Assembly: GCF_015690355.1 (NCBI RefSeq) | Contig: NZ_JADPRT010000003.1 | Span: forward strand, 1 to 64,000 | Direction: 5' to 3' | Length of the DNA stretch: 64,000 bases | Source of the DNA: Streptacidiphilus fuscans | GTDB lineage: Bacteria > Actinomycetota > Actinomycetes > Streptomycetales > Streptomycetaceae | Shown: piece by piece, positions 1-11,004 of the stretch | Numbering within the stretch: the stretch's first letter is position 1 | How the letters are laid out: each line of letters opens with the position of its first letter | Position numbers and translations under genes: made by a program | The notes under the pieces: model-generated | What the model saw: only the letters and a program-made list of their open reading frames with translations | Databases searched by the model: none | What the model was told of the DNA's origin: nothing

Positions 1-1
1 G

Positions 2-1525
2 GGGGTCGGGGGGCTGACCGACCGGATCCGACCGTGGCTGGAGCGCATCCCGCCACGCATGCGGTTCCCGCTGGCCGCGGCCGGGCTCGCTTTCCTCATC
101 TCCCTGCTCTGGTGGGCCGCGTTCTACCCGGGCCTGATGAGCTTCGACAGCTACACGTACACGTGGGAGTCGACGACCGGGCACTGGATCAACGACCACT
201 CGATCCCGTACATCGGTTCCGTGTGGCTGTCGCTCCAGCTGACCGGCACGTACGCGCTGCTGACCTTCGGCCAGATCGTGGCGCAGGCCGCGATCACCGG
301 CTATCTCGCCGCCGGGCTGCGGAAGTTCACCATCCGTCGGCGCTGGATCCTGGGCGCGGTCGCGCTCTGCGGCATCCTGCCGCCGACCGGTGACTTCTTC
401 ATCTTCGTGTGGAAGGACGTCCCCTTCGTCCTGGGCGCGATGCTCGCGGCTGCCGCCGTGCTGCACGTCGTCGGCGACGCGCTGAAGCTGCCGCGCGAGG
501 CGCGCCGCGGCCTGGGCCGCGGCCTCGTCGGCCGACGCGAGGACTGGCTGAGCTTCGGCGGGGCCATCGGGCAGCGCCGTGACTGGCTGGCCTTCGCCGG
601 CGGCATGCTGCTGCTGGTCCTGGCCCGCAACAACGGCTTCCTGACGGTGGTGCTCGTCGCCATCGTGCTGGTGTGCTGCCTGCCGTGGCTGTGGCGTCGG
701 ATCCTGCCGCTGACCGTGATCCCGGTGATCTTCTACTTCTTCCTCACCAGCGTGGTCTACCCCGTGGTCGGGGTGCAGGCGCAGACCAACAACTCGGCCT
801 ACACCTTCTTCTACGCCGACGTCGCCTACGGGTACAGCAAGGACCCGTCGATGTTCAGCCCGGCGCAGCTGCAGGCCATGGCCGCGGTCTCGCCGCTGGA
901 ACACTGGAAGTCGGCCGGCGCGCAGTGCTACGACACCGACCCGCTGACGATAGACGGGCCGTTCGACATGACGGCCGCGGCGGCCAACCAGACCGAGCTG
1001 ATGTCCGCCTTCACCACCGTGCTGAAGAAGGCGCCGCAGTACGTCGCCGACGCGCAGTTCTGCCGCTCGCACAACGCCTGGGCGATCTTCCCCGACTCGC
1101 ACGGCATCTTCATGGCGCCGGTCAACTACACCGGCCCCTACAAGTCCGCGACGATCTCGCACCCCGAGCTCAAGCACAGCCCGTTCAAGAGCGCGTTCCA
1201 CGCCGCGCCGCTGTCGAAGACGCTCAACCACCTGGGCTCCTGGTGGTTCGCGGTGTCCCGGGCGCCGCAGCTGCAGTGGATCCTCTGGGGCGGCGCGGTC
1301 TGGTGCTACATCTGCTACGCGATCGTGGTCCGGCTGACCCGCAAGGTGTGGCGCCGGGAGGTGCTGGCGACGGCGGCCGTCATGGCGGCCCTGCAGCTGA
1401 CGGTGCTCGCCGCGACGCCGGCCCCGCTCTACCGCTACATGGCCGGTCCGACCGTCCTGGGCGTGCTGCTCCTTCCGCTGGCCTTCTCCCGGCTCCGGCG
1501 CGACGACGCCGCGCCTGACGCCTGA
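2..1525 (+). CDS. DUF6020-type polytopic membrane protein, 5' end outside window
   Basis: The reading frame is open from the left edge, and the residues before the first ATG (position 59) align with the N-terminal region of the next gene (ending RIPPR-MR), so the true start lies upstream of the window. The product has many hydrophobic segments and, after the first one, an extracytoplasmic loop with PGLMSFDSYTYTWESTTG and a following DHS, the acidic pattern of the DUF6020 family. That layout resembles GT-C type glycosyltransferases, but this is inference; no substrate can be named. It is a tandem paralogue of the following gene, 26 bp away (stop to chosen start), and probably co-transcribed with it. 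Confidence 0.8.
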   Translation, partial: GVGGLTDRIRPWLERIPPRMRFPLAAAGLAFLISLLWWAAFYPGLMSFDSYTYTWESTTGHWINDHSIPYIGSVWLSLQLTGTYALLTFGQIVAQAAITGYLAAGLRKFTIRRRWILGAVALCGILPPTGDFFIFVWKDVPFVLGAMLAAAAVLHVVGDALKLPREARRGLGRGLVGRREDWLSFGGAIGQRRDWLAFAGGMLLLVLARNNGFLTVVLVAIVLVCCLPWLWRRILPLTVIPVIFYFFLTSVVYPVVGVQAQTNNSAYTFFYADVAYGYSKDPSMFSPAQLQAMAAVSPLEHWKSAGAQCYDTDPLTIDGPFDMTAAAANQTELMSAFTTVLKKAPQYVADAQFCRSHNAWAIFPDSHGIFMAPVNYTGPYKSATISHPELKHSPFKSAFHAAPLSKTLNHLGSWWFAVSRAPQLQWILWGGAVWCYICYAIVVRLTRKVWRREVLATAAVMAALQLTVLAATPAPLYRYMAGPTVLGVLLLPLAFSRLRRDDAAPDA

Positions 1526-1551
1526 CGCCGCGAATGACTGAGGAAACCCCC

Positions 1552-3168
1552 ATGACCCTGTCGCCCGTCCGGGAGCGCTCGACCGGCCCGCAGGCCGCCG
1601 GGCGCCCCGGGCCCCTCGCCCCGGTGCGTGCGCGCTTCGCCGCGCTCGTCGACCGGATACCGCCCCGGCTGCGCATGCCGGTCGGGATCGCCGTCCTGGT
1701 CTTCGTCGGCTACCTGCTGTGGTGGGCGGCGTTCTACCCGGGGCTGATGACGTACGACAGCTTCAACTACACCTGGGAGTCGACGACCGGGCACTGGATC
1801 GACGACCACTCGATCTTCTACATCTCGTGCGTCTGGCTGTCGCTGAAGATCACCGGCGATTACGGGCTGCTGACCTTCGGTCAGATCGTGGGCGCGGCGC
1901 TGTCCATCGGCTACCTGGCGGCGGGGCTGCGCAAGTTCCGGATCCGCACCCGCTGGATCGTGGCCTCGGTGGTGCTGCTGCTGGTGCTGCCGTCCAGCGG
2001 CGACTTCGTGGTCTACATCTGGAAGGACGTCCCCTACGTCATCGGGGGCGTGCTCGCCTTCGCCGCGATCACCCACATCGTCGGGGACGCGCTGCGGGTG
2101 CCGCGGGCGCTGCGCAAGGACAAGGCGCACCGGACCACGCCGGTCTGGGGACAGCGGCGCGACTGGCTGCTGATGGGCGCCGGTTTCACGCTCTCCTGCC
2201 TGTCCCGCAACAACGGCTTCCTCGCGGTCTTCCTCTCCGGGGTCGTCTTCCTGCTCTGCATGCCGTGGCTGTGGCGGCGGATCGCCATCGCCACGCTGAT
2301 CCCGATCATGATCTTCGTGGTGCTGGACAAGGGCGTCTACCCGGCGCTCGGCGTGACCCAGCCGACGGACTACGCGGGCAACACCTTCATCTACGCGGAC
2401 ATCGCGTACGCGTACTCGAAGTCGCCGCAGAGCTTCAACACGGCCGACAAGGCACTGCTCAGCGAGCTCGCCCCGCTCAGCCACTGGAAGAAGACCGGCG
2501 CGGACTGCTACGGCACCGACGCGCTGACCAGCGGCCTGAACAAGACGGCGGCGGCGGCGCACAACTCGCAGCTGATGAGCCTGTTCGTCAAGACGCTGCA
2601 GAAGGCGCCGGACGACTTCATAGACGCCACGATCTGCCGCGGCACCCCGGCCTGGGCGATCGACCCGGCGCAGGACCGCACGTTCATCATGGGCATCCAG
2701 TCCTCGCCCAACGGCTACACGTTCATGTACGCCCACCCGGAGCTGTACAAGAGCCCGTACTACGGCTCGATGCACGTCAGGCCGCTGTCGACGAGCCTGC
2801 ACAAGGCGCTCAACTGGTGGTACAACCTGGGCAAGACGCCCCAGATCAACTGGATCCTGTGGAACGGCGCCACCTGGTGCTGGATCGCGTACCTGATCCT
2901 GGCCCGGCTGACCCGGAAGATCTGGCGCCGCGAGGTGCTGGCGATCGGGGCGGTCTGCGCGGGCATGCAGCTGAACGTCTTCATCGCCACGCCCGGTCCG
3001 CTGTTCCGCTACATGGCCACGCCGTTCTTCATCGGCGTGCTGGCGCTGCCGCTGGCGTTCAGCCGGCTCAGGCGTGAGGACGCACCCCAGGTCCAGAAAG
3101 CAGTGACGACGGCCGAAGAGCCGCAGTCCGAGCCGCAGTCCGAGCCGCAGGGCGCGCTCAACGCGTAG
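1552..3168 (+). CDS. DUF6020-type polytopic membrane protein (paralogue 2)
   Basis: This 538-residue integral membrane protein is closely similar along its whole length to the preceding gene (shared WWAAFYPGLM, TWESTTGHWI, LLTFGQIV and SRNNGF blocks). I chose ATG 1552 because a GAGGAA ribosome-binding site sits about six bases before it; ATG 1534 in the same frame has none. The first ~45 residues are cytoplasmic and Pro/Arg-rich, the C-terminus has a short repeat of S-E-P-Q. The conserved Asp and DHS motif in the first outer loop fit DUF6020; a lipid-linked sugar transferase role is possible but unproven. Its last 11 bases overlap the end of the convergent RNA-ligase-like gene. Confidence 0.82.
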   Translation: MTLSPVRERSTGPQAAGRPGPLAPVRARFAALVDRIPPRLRMPVGIAVLVFVGYLLWWAAFYPGLMTYDSFNYTWESTTGHWIDDHSIFYISCVWLSLKITGDYGLLTFGQIVGAALSIGYLAAGLRKFRIRTRWIVASVVLLLVLPSSGDFVVYIWKDVPYVIGGVLAFAAITHIVGDALRVPRALRKDKAHRTTPVWGQRRDWLLMGAGFTLSCLSRNNGFLAVFLSGVVFLLCMPWLWRRIAIATLIPIMIFVVLDKGVYPALGVTQPTDYAGNTFIYADIAYAYSKSPQSFNTADKALLSELAPLSHWKKTGADCYGTDALTSGLNKTAAAAHNSQLMSLFVKTLQKAPDDFIDATICRGTPAWAIDPAQDRTFIMGIQSSPNGYTFMYAHPELYKSPYYGSMHVRPLSTSLHKALNWWYNLGKTPQINWILWNGATWCWIAYLILARLTRKIWRREVLAIGAVCAGMQLNVFIATPGPLFRYMATPFFIGVLALPLAFSRLRREDAPQVQKAVTTAEEPQSEPQSEPQGALNA

Positions 3169-3748
3169 CGCGCGCCGCCTCGGTGAACGCGAAGGTGCGG
3201 ACGGGTCGCCAGACCTCGTCCGCACCGAAGCGGTAGAGGCTGAACCCCTCCACCGTGAACTCCGCGTCGAATCCCCGCAGTTCGGCCTGGGCGCGGTCCA
3301 GCTCCACGGACGGCACGTCGTGCGCCACGGTCACGTGCGGGTGGTAGGGAAATCCCAACTCCCGGGCCAGCGGACCGGAACGCACCGACGCCTCCAGCGC
3401 GCGGCACTCGCGGATCCCCTCGTCCAGGCGGACGTAGACCACCTGCGAGACCGGCCGGAAGGTCTCCGTCCCGCGCAGCCGGACCCGGAACGGCCGGTGC
3501 TGCTCCGCCGCCCGGGCCAGGTGCCCGTCGACCGCGTCCAGCGCGTCCTGGGACACGGACGTGGGCGGCAGCAGCGTGATGTGCGTCGGGATCCCGGCCG
3601 CGCGCAGGTCGCCGTAGCCGGTGCGCGCGTTCTGGACCTGCGACGCGTACGGCTCGGGCACGGCCAGCGAGACCCCGATCAGCACGCCCTCCGGCACGCC
3701 CCCGGGCATGCCGTCGGACGTGCCCTCGGGTATGTGACTGTCGCCCAT
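3158..3748 (-). CDS. 2'-5' RNA ligase / cyclic phosphodiesterase family protein
   Basis: A 196-residue protein with the two H-x-T-x motifs that define the 2H phosphoesterase family: HITL at 56-59 and HVTV at 138-141. Family members hydrolyse 2',3'-cyclic phosphates on RNA ends or reversibly join 2'-5' ends; the real substrate in actinobacteria is not established. The start is the ATG at 3748, 8 bp after the trpS stop, so it is almost certainly translated from the trpS transcript. Longer in-frame extensions run into trpS and are Arg/Gly-rich shadow sequence. Length is normal for the family. Confidence 0.85.
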   Translation of the reverse strand: MGDSHIPEGTSDGMPGGVPEGVLIGVSLAVPEPYASQVQNARTGYGDLRAAGIPTHITLLPPTSVSQDALDAVDGHLARAAEQHRPFRVRLRGTETFRPVSQVVYVRLDEGIRECRALEASVRSGPLARELGFPYHPHVTVAHDVPSVELDRAQAELRGFDAEFTVEGFSLYRFGADEVWRPVRTFAFTEAARATR

Positions 3749-3756
3749 CCGGCCGC

Positions 3757-4785
<1,029 letters not shown>

Positions 4786-4920
4786 TCAGGTACGCGGCCG
4801 ATCTTTCGCGCGCCCCGGCTGAGGGCGCGGACCGCCCTTCCTTCGAACAACCGCCACCTCCAGCACACCGCAGCGTTGTTCACCGCGCGGACCAGTAGCG
4901 GAGCCCGGAGGAGCGAGGAC

Positions 4921-6384
4921 GTGACCACTCCGTTGGTGACGGTGATCACACCCGTCCATGACACGCGTGCCTATCTGCGGCCGTGGTTCGACTCGCTCCG
5001 GCAGCAGACGCTGGACCCCGGCGAGCTGGAGGTGCTGGCCGTGGACGACGCCTCCACCGACGGCAGCCGCGAGGAGCTGCACCGGCTCGCGGCCGCCTGG
5101 CCGGAGGTGGTCACGGTGGTGCCGCTCGAACAGCGCGGCGGTCCCGGACGGGCGCGGAACGAGGGGCTGGGCCGGGCGCGCGGACGGTTCCTCTTCTTCC
5201 TCGACTCGGACGACCGGCTGGGCCCGGAGGCCCTGCGCCGGATGACGCTGACCGCCGGGCGCTGCGGTTCGGACGTCGTCGTCGGCAGGGTGGCCGGGGA
5301 GAACGGCCGCTGGGTCCCGGAGTTCGCCTGCCGCGAGACCGACGACGACGTGCGCTTCCCCGGCGGCGACCTGGCCTGGACGCTGACGCCGTCCAAGCTG
5401 TTCCGCACCGAGCTGGTCCGCCACCATGGCATGCGGTTCCGCGAGGACCTGCCCGCGTACAGCGACGGCCCGTTCGTACTGGAGGCGTTCTTCCGCGCCC
5501 GGCGGATCTCGGTCCTGGCCGACTACGACTACTACCACCTGGTGGCCAGGGAGGACCGGAGCAACATCACCTACCGGTCCCGGGCCGCCGACCGGCTGCG
5601 CGGGATCGCGGCGGGGATCGAGGTCACCGTCCGGTTCGCCGCGCCGGGCGCGATCCGGGACGAGGTCAACGACCGGCATCTGCGCGGCGATCTGGTCAAC
5701 CTTTTCCGGGCGGACTTCCTGGCGCTGGCCCGCGCGGAGCAGGAGACGCTCGTCGCGGCGGCCGGGGAGCTGGTCCGGGCGCACCTGACCGACCCGATCC
5801 GCGCCCGGTGCGGCGAGGCGCAGCGACTCCGGCTGCACTGCCTGCAACACGGGCTGGTGGACGAACTGACGGACCTGGTCCGGCACGAGACGGAGACGGG
5901 CGGCCTGCCGGAGCCGGTCTCGGCACGCGTCTCCTGGACGCCGGAGGGCCTGCGGGTCCGGACCTCCCGGCCGCTGCCGCAGCTGACCAGCGCTCCGGTG
6001 ACGTGGGTTCGCGGTCAGGGCCAGGACGGTCAGGGCCGGGACGCCCGGGGTCGCGGCAAGCCGGGTCGGGCGGGTGACGAGACCGCGCGGGTGGCCACGG
6101 ACGACGAGACGGTGATCCCGCTGGCCTCGCTGCTGCCGCACCAACGCGTCGCGCTGCGCGTCGAGTCGAGCCTCGCCGGCCGGGAGGTGACCGCTGCGCT
6201 CACACCCGAGGCCGGGCTGGGCCAGCGTCGGGTCTGGCACGGCGGACGCCTGTACCGGGTGACGCCGGTGCCGGGCCCGCGCGGCGAGCTGGTGGTGTGG
6301 GTGGCCCGGATCCGCGCCGGGCGGGTGCTGAAGCTGCGGCTGCGGCAGTTGTCGCGCCGCCACCGGACCCCCGTCCGGGCCTGA
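4921..6384 (+). CDS. Family 2 glycosyltransferase
   Basis: A 487-residue cytoplasmic glycosyltransferase with a GT-A N-terminal domain: the start PLVTVITPVH, the nucleotide-binding VDDAS (41-45) and the metal-binding DSDD (95-98) are clear. The remaining ~170 C-terminal residues are predicted beta-rich and Arg-rich and resemble the accessory region found after GT2 domains of wall-polymer enzymes such as TagF-like proteins; that is inference. The start is GTG 4921, preceded by GGAGGAGCGAGGAC. It is divergent from trpS, which has no obvious functional link, and convergent with the CNNM gene. Donor and acceptor sugars cannot be read from the sequence. Confidence 0.85.
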   Translation: MTTPLVTVITPVHDTRAYLRPWFDSLRQQTLDPGELEVLAVDDASTDGSREELHRLAAAWPEVVTVVPLEQRGGPGRARNEGLGRARGRFLFFLDSDDRLGPEALRRMTLTAGRCGSDVVVGRVAGENGRWVPEFACRETDDDVRFPGGDLAWTLTPSKLFRTELVRHHGMRFREDLPAYSDGPFVLEAFFRARRISVLADYDYYHLVAREDRSNITYRSRAADRLRGIAAGIEVTVRFAAPGAIRDEVNDRHLRGDLVNLFRADFLALARAEQETLVAAAGELVRAHLTDPIRARCGEAQRLRLHCLQHGLVDELTDLVRHETETGGLPEPVSARVSWTPEGLRVRTSRPLPQLTSAPVTWVRGQGQDGQGRDARGRGKPGRAGDETARVATDDETVIPLASLLPHQRVALRVESSLAGREVTAALTPEAGLGQRRVWHGGRLYRVTPVPGPRGELVVWVARIRAGRVLKLRLRQLSRRHRTPVRA

Positions 6385-6427
6385 GCCCGGTGGGCGGAAC
6401 GTCGGTGCACCGGGCTGGGCCCGGCCC

Positions 6428-7741
6428 TCACGCCTCCGGGGTCGGCTGCTCCGACGCGGGCTGCTCCGGCGGCGCGGTGACGCGGACCCGGTCCACGCGG
6501 CGGCCGTCCAGGCTGGCGACCTCGAGCTGGTAGCCGTCCGCGGTGGAGATCCGGTCGCCGACCAGCGGCAGCCGGCCCAGCTCCGCGACGACGTACCCGG
6601 CCACGGTCTCGTACGGGCCCTCCGGCAGCTCGACCCCGGTCTCCTCCTCGAAGTCCGGCAGGTTGAGCAGCCCGTCCACCTCGATCGACCCGCTCGCCAA
6701 CCGCCGTGTGGTGGAGAGCTCCTGCGAGTCGTACTCGTCACGGATCTCGCCGATGACCTCCTCGACCAGGTCCTCCAGCGTGACGATCCCGGCCGTGCCG
6801 CCGTACTCGTCGACGACGATGGCGAGGTGGTGGCCCTCGTGCCGCATCTCCGACATCGACGGCAGCACCCGCTTGGTCGCGGGCAGCAGCTTCACCGGCC
6901 GGGCGATGTCGCGGACCGTGCCGACCGCGTCCGCCCCGTACAGGTCGCGGACGTGGACGAAGCCGACAACCAGGTCGTAGGAGCCATCCACCACCGGGTA
7001 GCGGCTGTGCGGGTAGTCGCGCACCTCCTCGCGGACCGCGGTGAGCTCCTGCGAGGCGTCCAGGAAGGTGACCTCGGTGCGCGGCACCATGACCTCGCGC
7101 AGCTGGCGCTCCCCCGCCGCGAAGACCTCGCCGATCAACTGCCGCTCGTCGATGCCGAGTTCGGTGTTGGCGGCCACCAGCCCGCGCAGTTCCTCGGAGC
7201 TCATCGCGTTGCGTCCGGCGCTCGGGTCGCCGCCCAGCAGCGTGACCATCACGTTGGTGGACGCCGACAGCAGCCAGATGACCGGACGCAGCACCCGCGA
7301 GATCGACTCGACCAGCGGCGCGGCGGTCAGCGCGATCGACTCCGAGCGCTGCAGGCCGATCCGCTTCGGGGTGAGCTCACCCAGGACCAGCGAGACGTAG
7401 GAGATCACCAGCGTCAGACCGACCAACGCCAGGGTGTCGGCCAGCCCCTGGCTGATGCCCCAGCCGACGAAGATCGGCGACAGCTTCTTGGCCAGCGTGT
7501 CGGCGCCGAACGCCGCCGACAGGAAGCCCATGCAGGTCACGCCGACCTGCACCGAGGCCAGGAACCGGTTCGGGTCCGCGGCCAGGTGCGCCGCCCGGGT
7601 GGCCCGCCGGGTGCCGCGCTCGGCCAGCGCGCGGATCTGGCCCTCCCGCAGGGAGATCAGGGAGATCTCCGCCACATTGAAGATGCCGCCGATCACGATG
7701 AACAGAAGGACCAGCCCGGCGTCGCGCAACGTCTCGCTCAC
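6428..7741 (-). CDS. CNNM/CorC-type membrane protein with CBS pair (hemolysin family)
   Basis: A 437-residue protein with the classical domain order of the DUF21-CBS-CorC_HlyC family: three to four membrane segments in residues 1-175 (including NVAEISLISLR and GELTPKRIGL), a CBS domain pair about 215-330 (starting VMVPRTEV), and a C-terminal FAD-binding-like CorC/HlyC domain about 345-425. Bacterial members are linked to Mg2+ efflux or magnesium and cobalt resistance; the old name hemolysin is misleading. It starts at ATG 7741, 155 bp after the glyA stop, and the gap shows no clear terminator. Possibly read from the glyA promoter. Confidence 0.9.
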   Translation of the reverse strand: MSETLRDAGLVLLFIVIGGIFNVAEISLISLREGQIRALAERGTRRATRAAHLAADPNRFLASVQVGVTCMGFLSAAFGADTLAKKLSPIFVGWGISQGLADTLALVGLTLVISYVSLVLGELTPKRIGLQRSESIALTAAPLVESISRVLRPVIWLLSASTNVMVTLLGGDPSAGRNAMSSEELRGLVAANTELGIDERQLIGEVFAAGERQLREVMVPRTEVTFLDASQELTAVREEVRDYPHSRYPVVDGSYDLVVGFVHVRDLYGADAVGTVRDIARPVKLLPATKRVLPSMSEMRHEGHHLAIVVDEYGGTAGIVTLEDLVEEVIGEIRDEYDSQELSTTRRLASGSIEVDGLLNLPDFEEETGVELPEGPYETVAGYVVAELGRLPLVGDRISTADGYQLEVASLDGRRVDRVRVTAPPEQPASEQPTPEA

Positions 7742-7896
7742 CGGGCCAGTCTAGGGACCCTTTTTCTGGTGCTCGCTCGCCTCCGGGCGCTCTTGGTCCG
7801 ACGCCTGCTCTCCTCGGGAGCTGCGCTCGTACCTCGCTTGTCCCTCGTCGCTTCGGCGTCGGCGCGCCCTTTGGCTCGCTCCCGGCCCCGCACCTG

Positions 7897-9150
7897 CTAC
7901 CGGACGGGCAGCCCCGGCGCCGGGTAGGCGTCCATCAGGGCCTTGACCTCGGTGCGGACCTTGGCCACGGTCTCCTCGTCGCCGGTCTTCGCCGCCGCGA
8001 CCACGCGGTCGATCCACTCGGCGACCGTGCCCATCTCGGACGCCGGGATGCCGCGCGAGGTCAGCGCCGGGGTGCCGATCCGGATGCCGGAGGGGTCGAA
8101 CGGCTTGCGGGTGTCGTACGGGACGGTGTTGTAGTTCACCACGATGCCCGCCCGGTCCAACGCCTTGGCGGCGACCTTGCCGGGGACGTCCTTGCCGCTG
8201 AGGTCGATCAGCAGCAGGTGGTTGTCGGTGCCGCCGGAGACCAGCTCGAAGCCGCGCGTCGCCAACTGCTCGCCCAGCGCCTGCGCGTTGGCGACGACCT
8301 GGTGTGCGTAGTCGCGGAACTCCGCGCCCGAGGCCTCCTTGAGCGCGACCGCGATCGCGGCGGTGGTGTGGTTGTGCGGGCCGCCCTGCAGGCCGGGGAA
8401 GACCGCTCGGTCGATCGCCTTGGCGTGCTCCTCCGTGGAGAGCAGCATCGCGCCGCGCGGACCGCGCAGCGTCTTGTGCGTGGTGGTGGAGACGACGTCG
8501 GCGTGCCCGGCCGGGGAGGGGTGCGCGCCGCCCGCGATCAGGCCGGCGATGTGCGCGACGTCCGCGACCAGGACCGCGCCCACCTCGCGGGCGATCTCGG
8601 CGTACCCGGCGAAGTCGATGGTGCGCGGCACGGCCGTGCCGCCGCAGAAGATCAGCTTGGGCCGCTCGGCCAGCGCCAGGTCCCGCACCTTGTCCAGGTC
8701 GACCCGGCCCGTCTCGCGTTCCACGCCGTACTGCACGCCGCGGAACCAGGTGCCGGTGGCGGAGACGCCCCAGCCGTGGGTGAGGTGGCCGCCCATGGGC
8801 AACGCCATGCCCATCACGGTGTCGCCGGGCTTGAGGAAGGCCAGGTAGACGGCGAGGTTGGCGGGCGAGCCGGAGTACGGCTGGACGTTGGCGTGGTCCA
8901 TGGCGAACAGCGCCTTGGCCCGCTCGATCGCCAGCGTCTCGACCTGGTCGATGTTCTGCTGACCCTCGTAGTAGCGCTTGCCGGGGTAGCCCTCGGAGTA
9001 CTTGTTCTGCAGAACGGTGCCGGTCGCCTCCAGCACGGCGTGCGAGACGTAGTTCTCACTGGGGATCAACCGCAGTGTGTCGGCCTGGAGTTGCTCCTCG
9101 GCGACGACGAGCGCGGCGATCTCGGGATCGGTGGCGGCAAGGTGGGACAT
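7897..9150 (-). CDS. glyA: Serine hydroxymethyltransferase
   Basis: PLP enzyme converting serine and tetrahydrofolate to glycine and 5,10-methylene-THF, the main source of one-carbon units. The 417-residue product has the PLP lysine in STTTHKTLRGPRG (K226), the RLIPSEN substrate segment at 27-33 and KYSEGYPGKRYYEG, all textbook. The start is ATG 9150, with GGAGG 8 bases upstream. The 5' leader contains a ZTP riboswitch (9207-9289), whose downstream sequence can pair over part of the GGAGG, so translation is probably controlled by the purine intermediate ZTP/ZMP. Downstream comes the CNNM-type membrane protein. Confidence 0.98.
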   Translation of the reverse strand: MSHLAATDPEIAALVVAEEQLQADTLRLIPSENYVSHAVLEATGTVLQNKYSEGYPGKRYYEGQQNIDQVETLAIERAKALFAMDHANVQPYSGSPANLAVYLAFLKPGDTVMGMALPMGGHLTHGWGVSATGTWFRGVQYGVERETGRVDLDKVRDLALAERPKLIFCGGTAVPRTIDFAGYAEIAREVGAVLVADVAHIAGLIAGGAHPSPAGHADVVSTTTHKTLRGPRGAMLLSTEEHAKAIDRAVFPGLQGGPHNHTTAAIAVALKEASGAEFRDYAHQVVANAQALGEQLATRGFELVSGGTDNHLLLIDLSGKDVPGKVAAKALDRAGIVVNYNTVPYDTRKPFDPSGIRIGTPALTSRGIPASEMGTVAEWIDRVVAAAKTGDEETVAKVRTEVKALMDAYPAPGLPVR

Positions 9151-9206
9151 GTGGGCGTCCTCCGGGTCCGTTGCTCCGTCACGGCCATCGTGGCGGAGTC
9201 CGACCC

Positions 9207-9289
9207 GGCTGCCCAGGCGTACGGCAGTCCGGCGGTGGTGCGCTGCGCCGCTCCCTCGGGGTTCCCTCCCCGTGCGCCAGTCGCGGCGC
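9207..9289 (-). ncRNA. ZTP (pfl) riboswitch in the glyA leader
   Basis: Reading the minus strand, GCGCCGC (9289-9283) is followed directly by GACUGGCG (9282-9275), then a GGGG/CCCC stem, then GGGAGCGGCGC (9255-9245) whose GCGGCGC closes the first stem; after a spacer comes the 3' conserved CGCCUGGGCA (about 9219-9210). This is the full consensus arrangement of the ZTP riboswitch, which binds 5-aminoimidazole-4-carboxamide ribotide phosphates and usually turns on folate and purine genes, glyA included. Downstream, CCGGGTC (9208-9202) can pair with GACCCGG (9168-9162), which overlaps the GGAGG of glyA (9163-9159), so the platform looks translational. Confidence 0.9.
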
Positions 9290-9304
9290 GGCCAGAATAG
9301 CCGG

Positions 9305-9334
9305 ACGGCCCGGTCGGGGAACCGACCGGGCCGT
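9305..9334 (-). terminator. Hairpin terminator after mdh
   Basis: A perfect 13 bp inverted repeat (ACGGCCCGGTCGG / CCGACCGGGCCGT) with a GGAA tetraloop lies 38 bp past the mdh stop and just before the glyA leader. There is no U-run, as is common for Streptomyces terminators. It separates mdh from the riboswitch-controlled glyA unit. Confidence 0.8.
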
Positions 9335-9371
9335 CAGGTGAGACGGTTGCGCGTGTCTCGGACAGCGGGGC

Positions 9372-10415
<1,044 letters not shown>

Positions 10416-10439
10416 TCAGGCTATCGCAACCCGACCGGA

Positions 10440-10468
10440 CCGAGGGCGCGGCGTCACCACGCCCTCGG
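10440..10468 (-). terminator. Hairpin between DUF3017 gene and mdh
   Basis: CCGAGGGCG and CGCCCTCGG form a 9 bp stem with an 11-base loop, about 90 bp past the stop of the DUF3017 gene. It has no U-run. Most likely it ends the folD-DUF3017 transcript. Confidence 0.55.
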
Positions 10469-10557
10469 GAGTCCTTCGTCACGTTTCCCCGACTGCCATG
10501 CCGACCCGGCATCGTCCCAGCTCACAGCGGCATTACCGGGCATGCGCGAGGCAGCCG

Positions 10558-11004
10558 TCAGTCCCCGCTGGTGCTGTGCACGAAATCGCCCAGGGTGTGC
10601 ATCAGCGGCAGGTTGATCACCGGATCGGGTTGCGCCGCCAGCGCCAGCACGATGATGAGCACGCCCATCAGACCCATCACCACGATGTCGGTGAACCGGC
10701 TGCGCACCGCCAGCATCCCGACCTCCGGCAGCGCCGCTCGCAGCACCGCCCCGACCAGCATCCCGACGCCGACGGTGACGATGCCCGCCCGCCACGCGTC
10801 GAGCGCGGTGACCAGCAGGCCGACGCCGACGACCGTCAGCACGACGACGATCGGCCACTGCCGCACCGTCACCGGCTTGTCGCTCCCGGCCGCAGCGGAG
10901 CCGCCCTCGGGACGGAACGTCCCGGTGGTCTTCACCGGCGGCCTGCGCGGCGCCTTGTGCTTGTGCTCGGCTGCGGCCATGTCACTCACACCCGCGTCCC
11001 TCAC
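10558..11004 (-). CDS. DUF3017 membrane protein
   Basis: A small membrane protein (148 residues from GTG 11004) with a charged N-terminus and three hydrophobic segments: [34 protein letters not shown] and [19 protein letters not shown]. The family is found between folD and mdh in many Streptomyces and has no known function. GTG 11004 overlaps the folD stop codon (GTGA), which suggests coupled translation; the ATG at 10980 is the alternative start and would give 140 residues. Neither has a strong ribosome-binding site. Confidence 0.8.
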   Translation of the reverse strand: MRDAGVSDMAAAEHKHKAPRRPPVKTTGTFRPEGGSAAAGSDKPVTVRQWPIVVVLTVVGVGLLVTALDAWRAGIVTVGVGMLVGAVLRAALPEVGMLAVRSRFTDIVVMGLMGVLIIVLALAAQPDPVINLPLMHTLGDFVHSTSGD

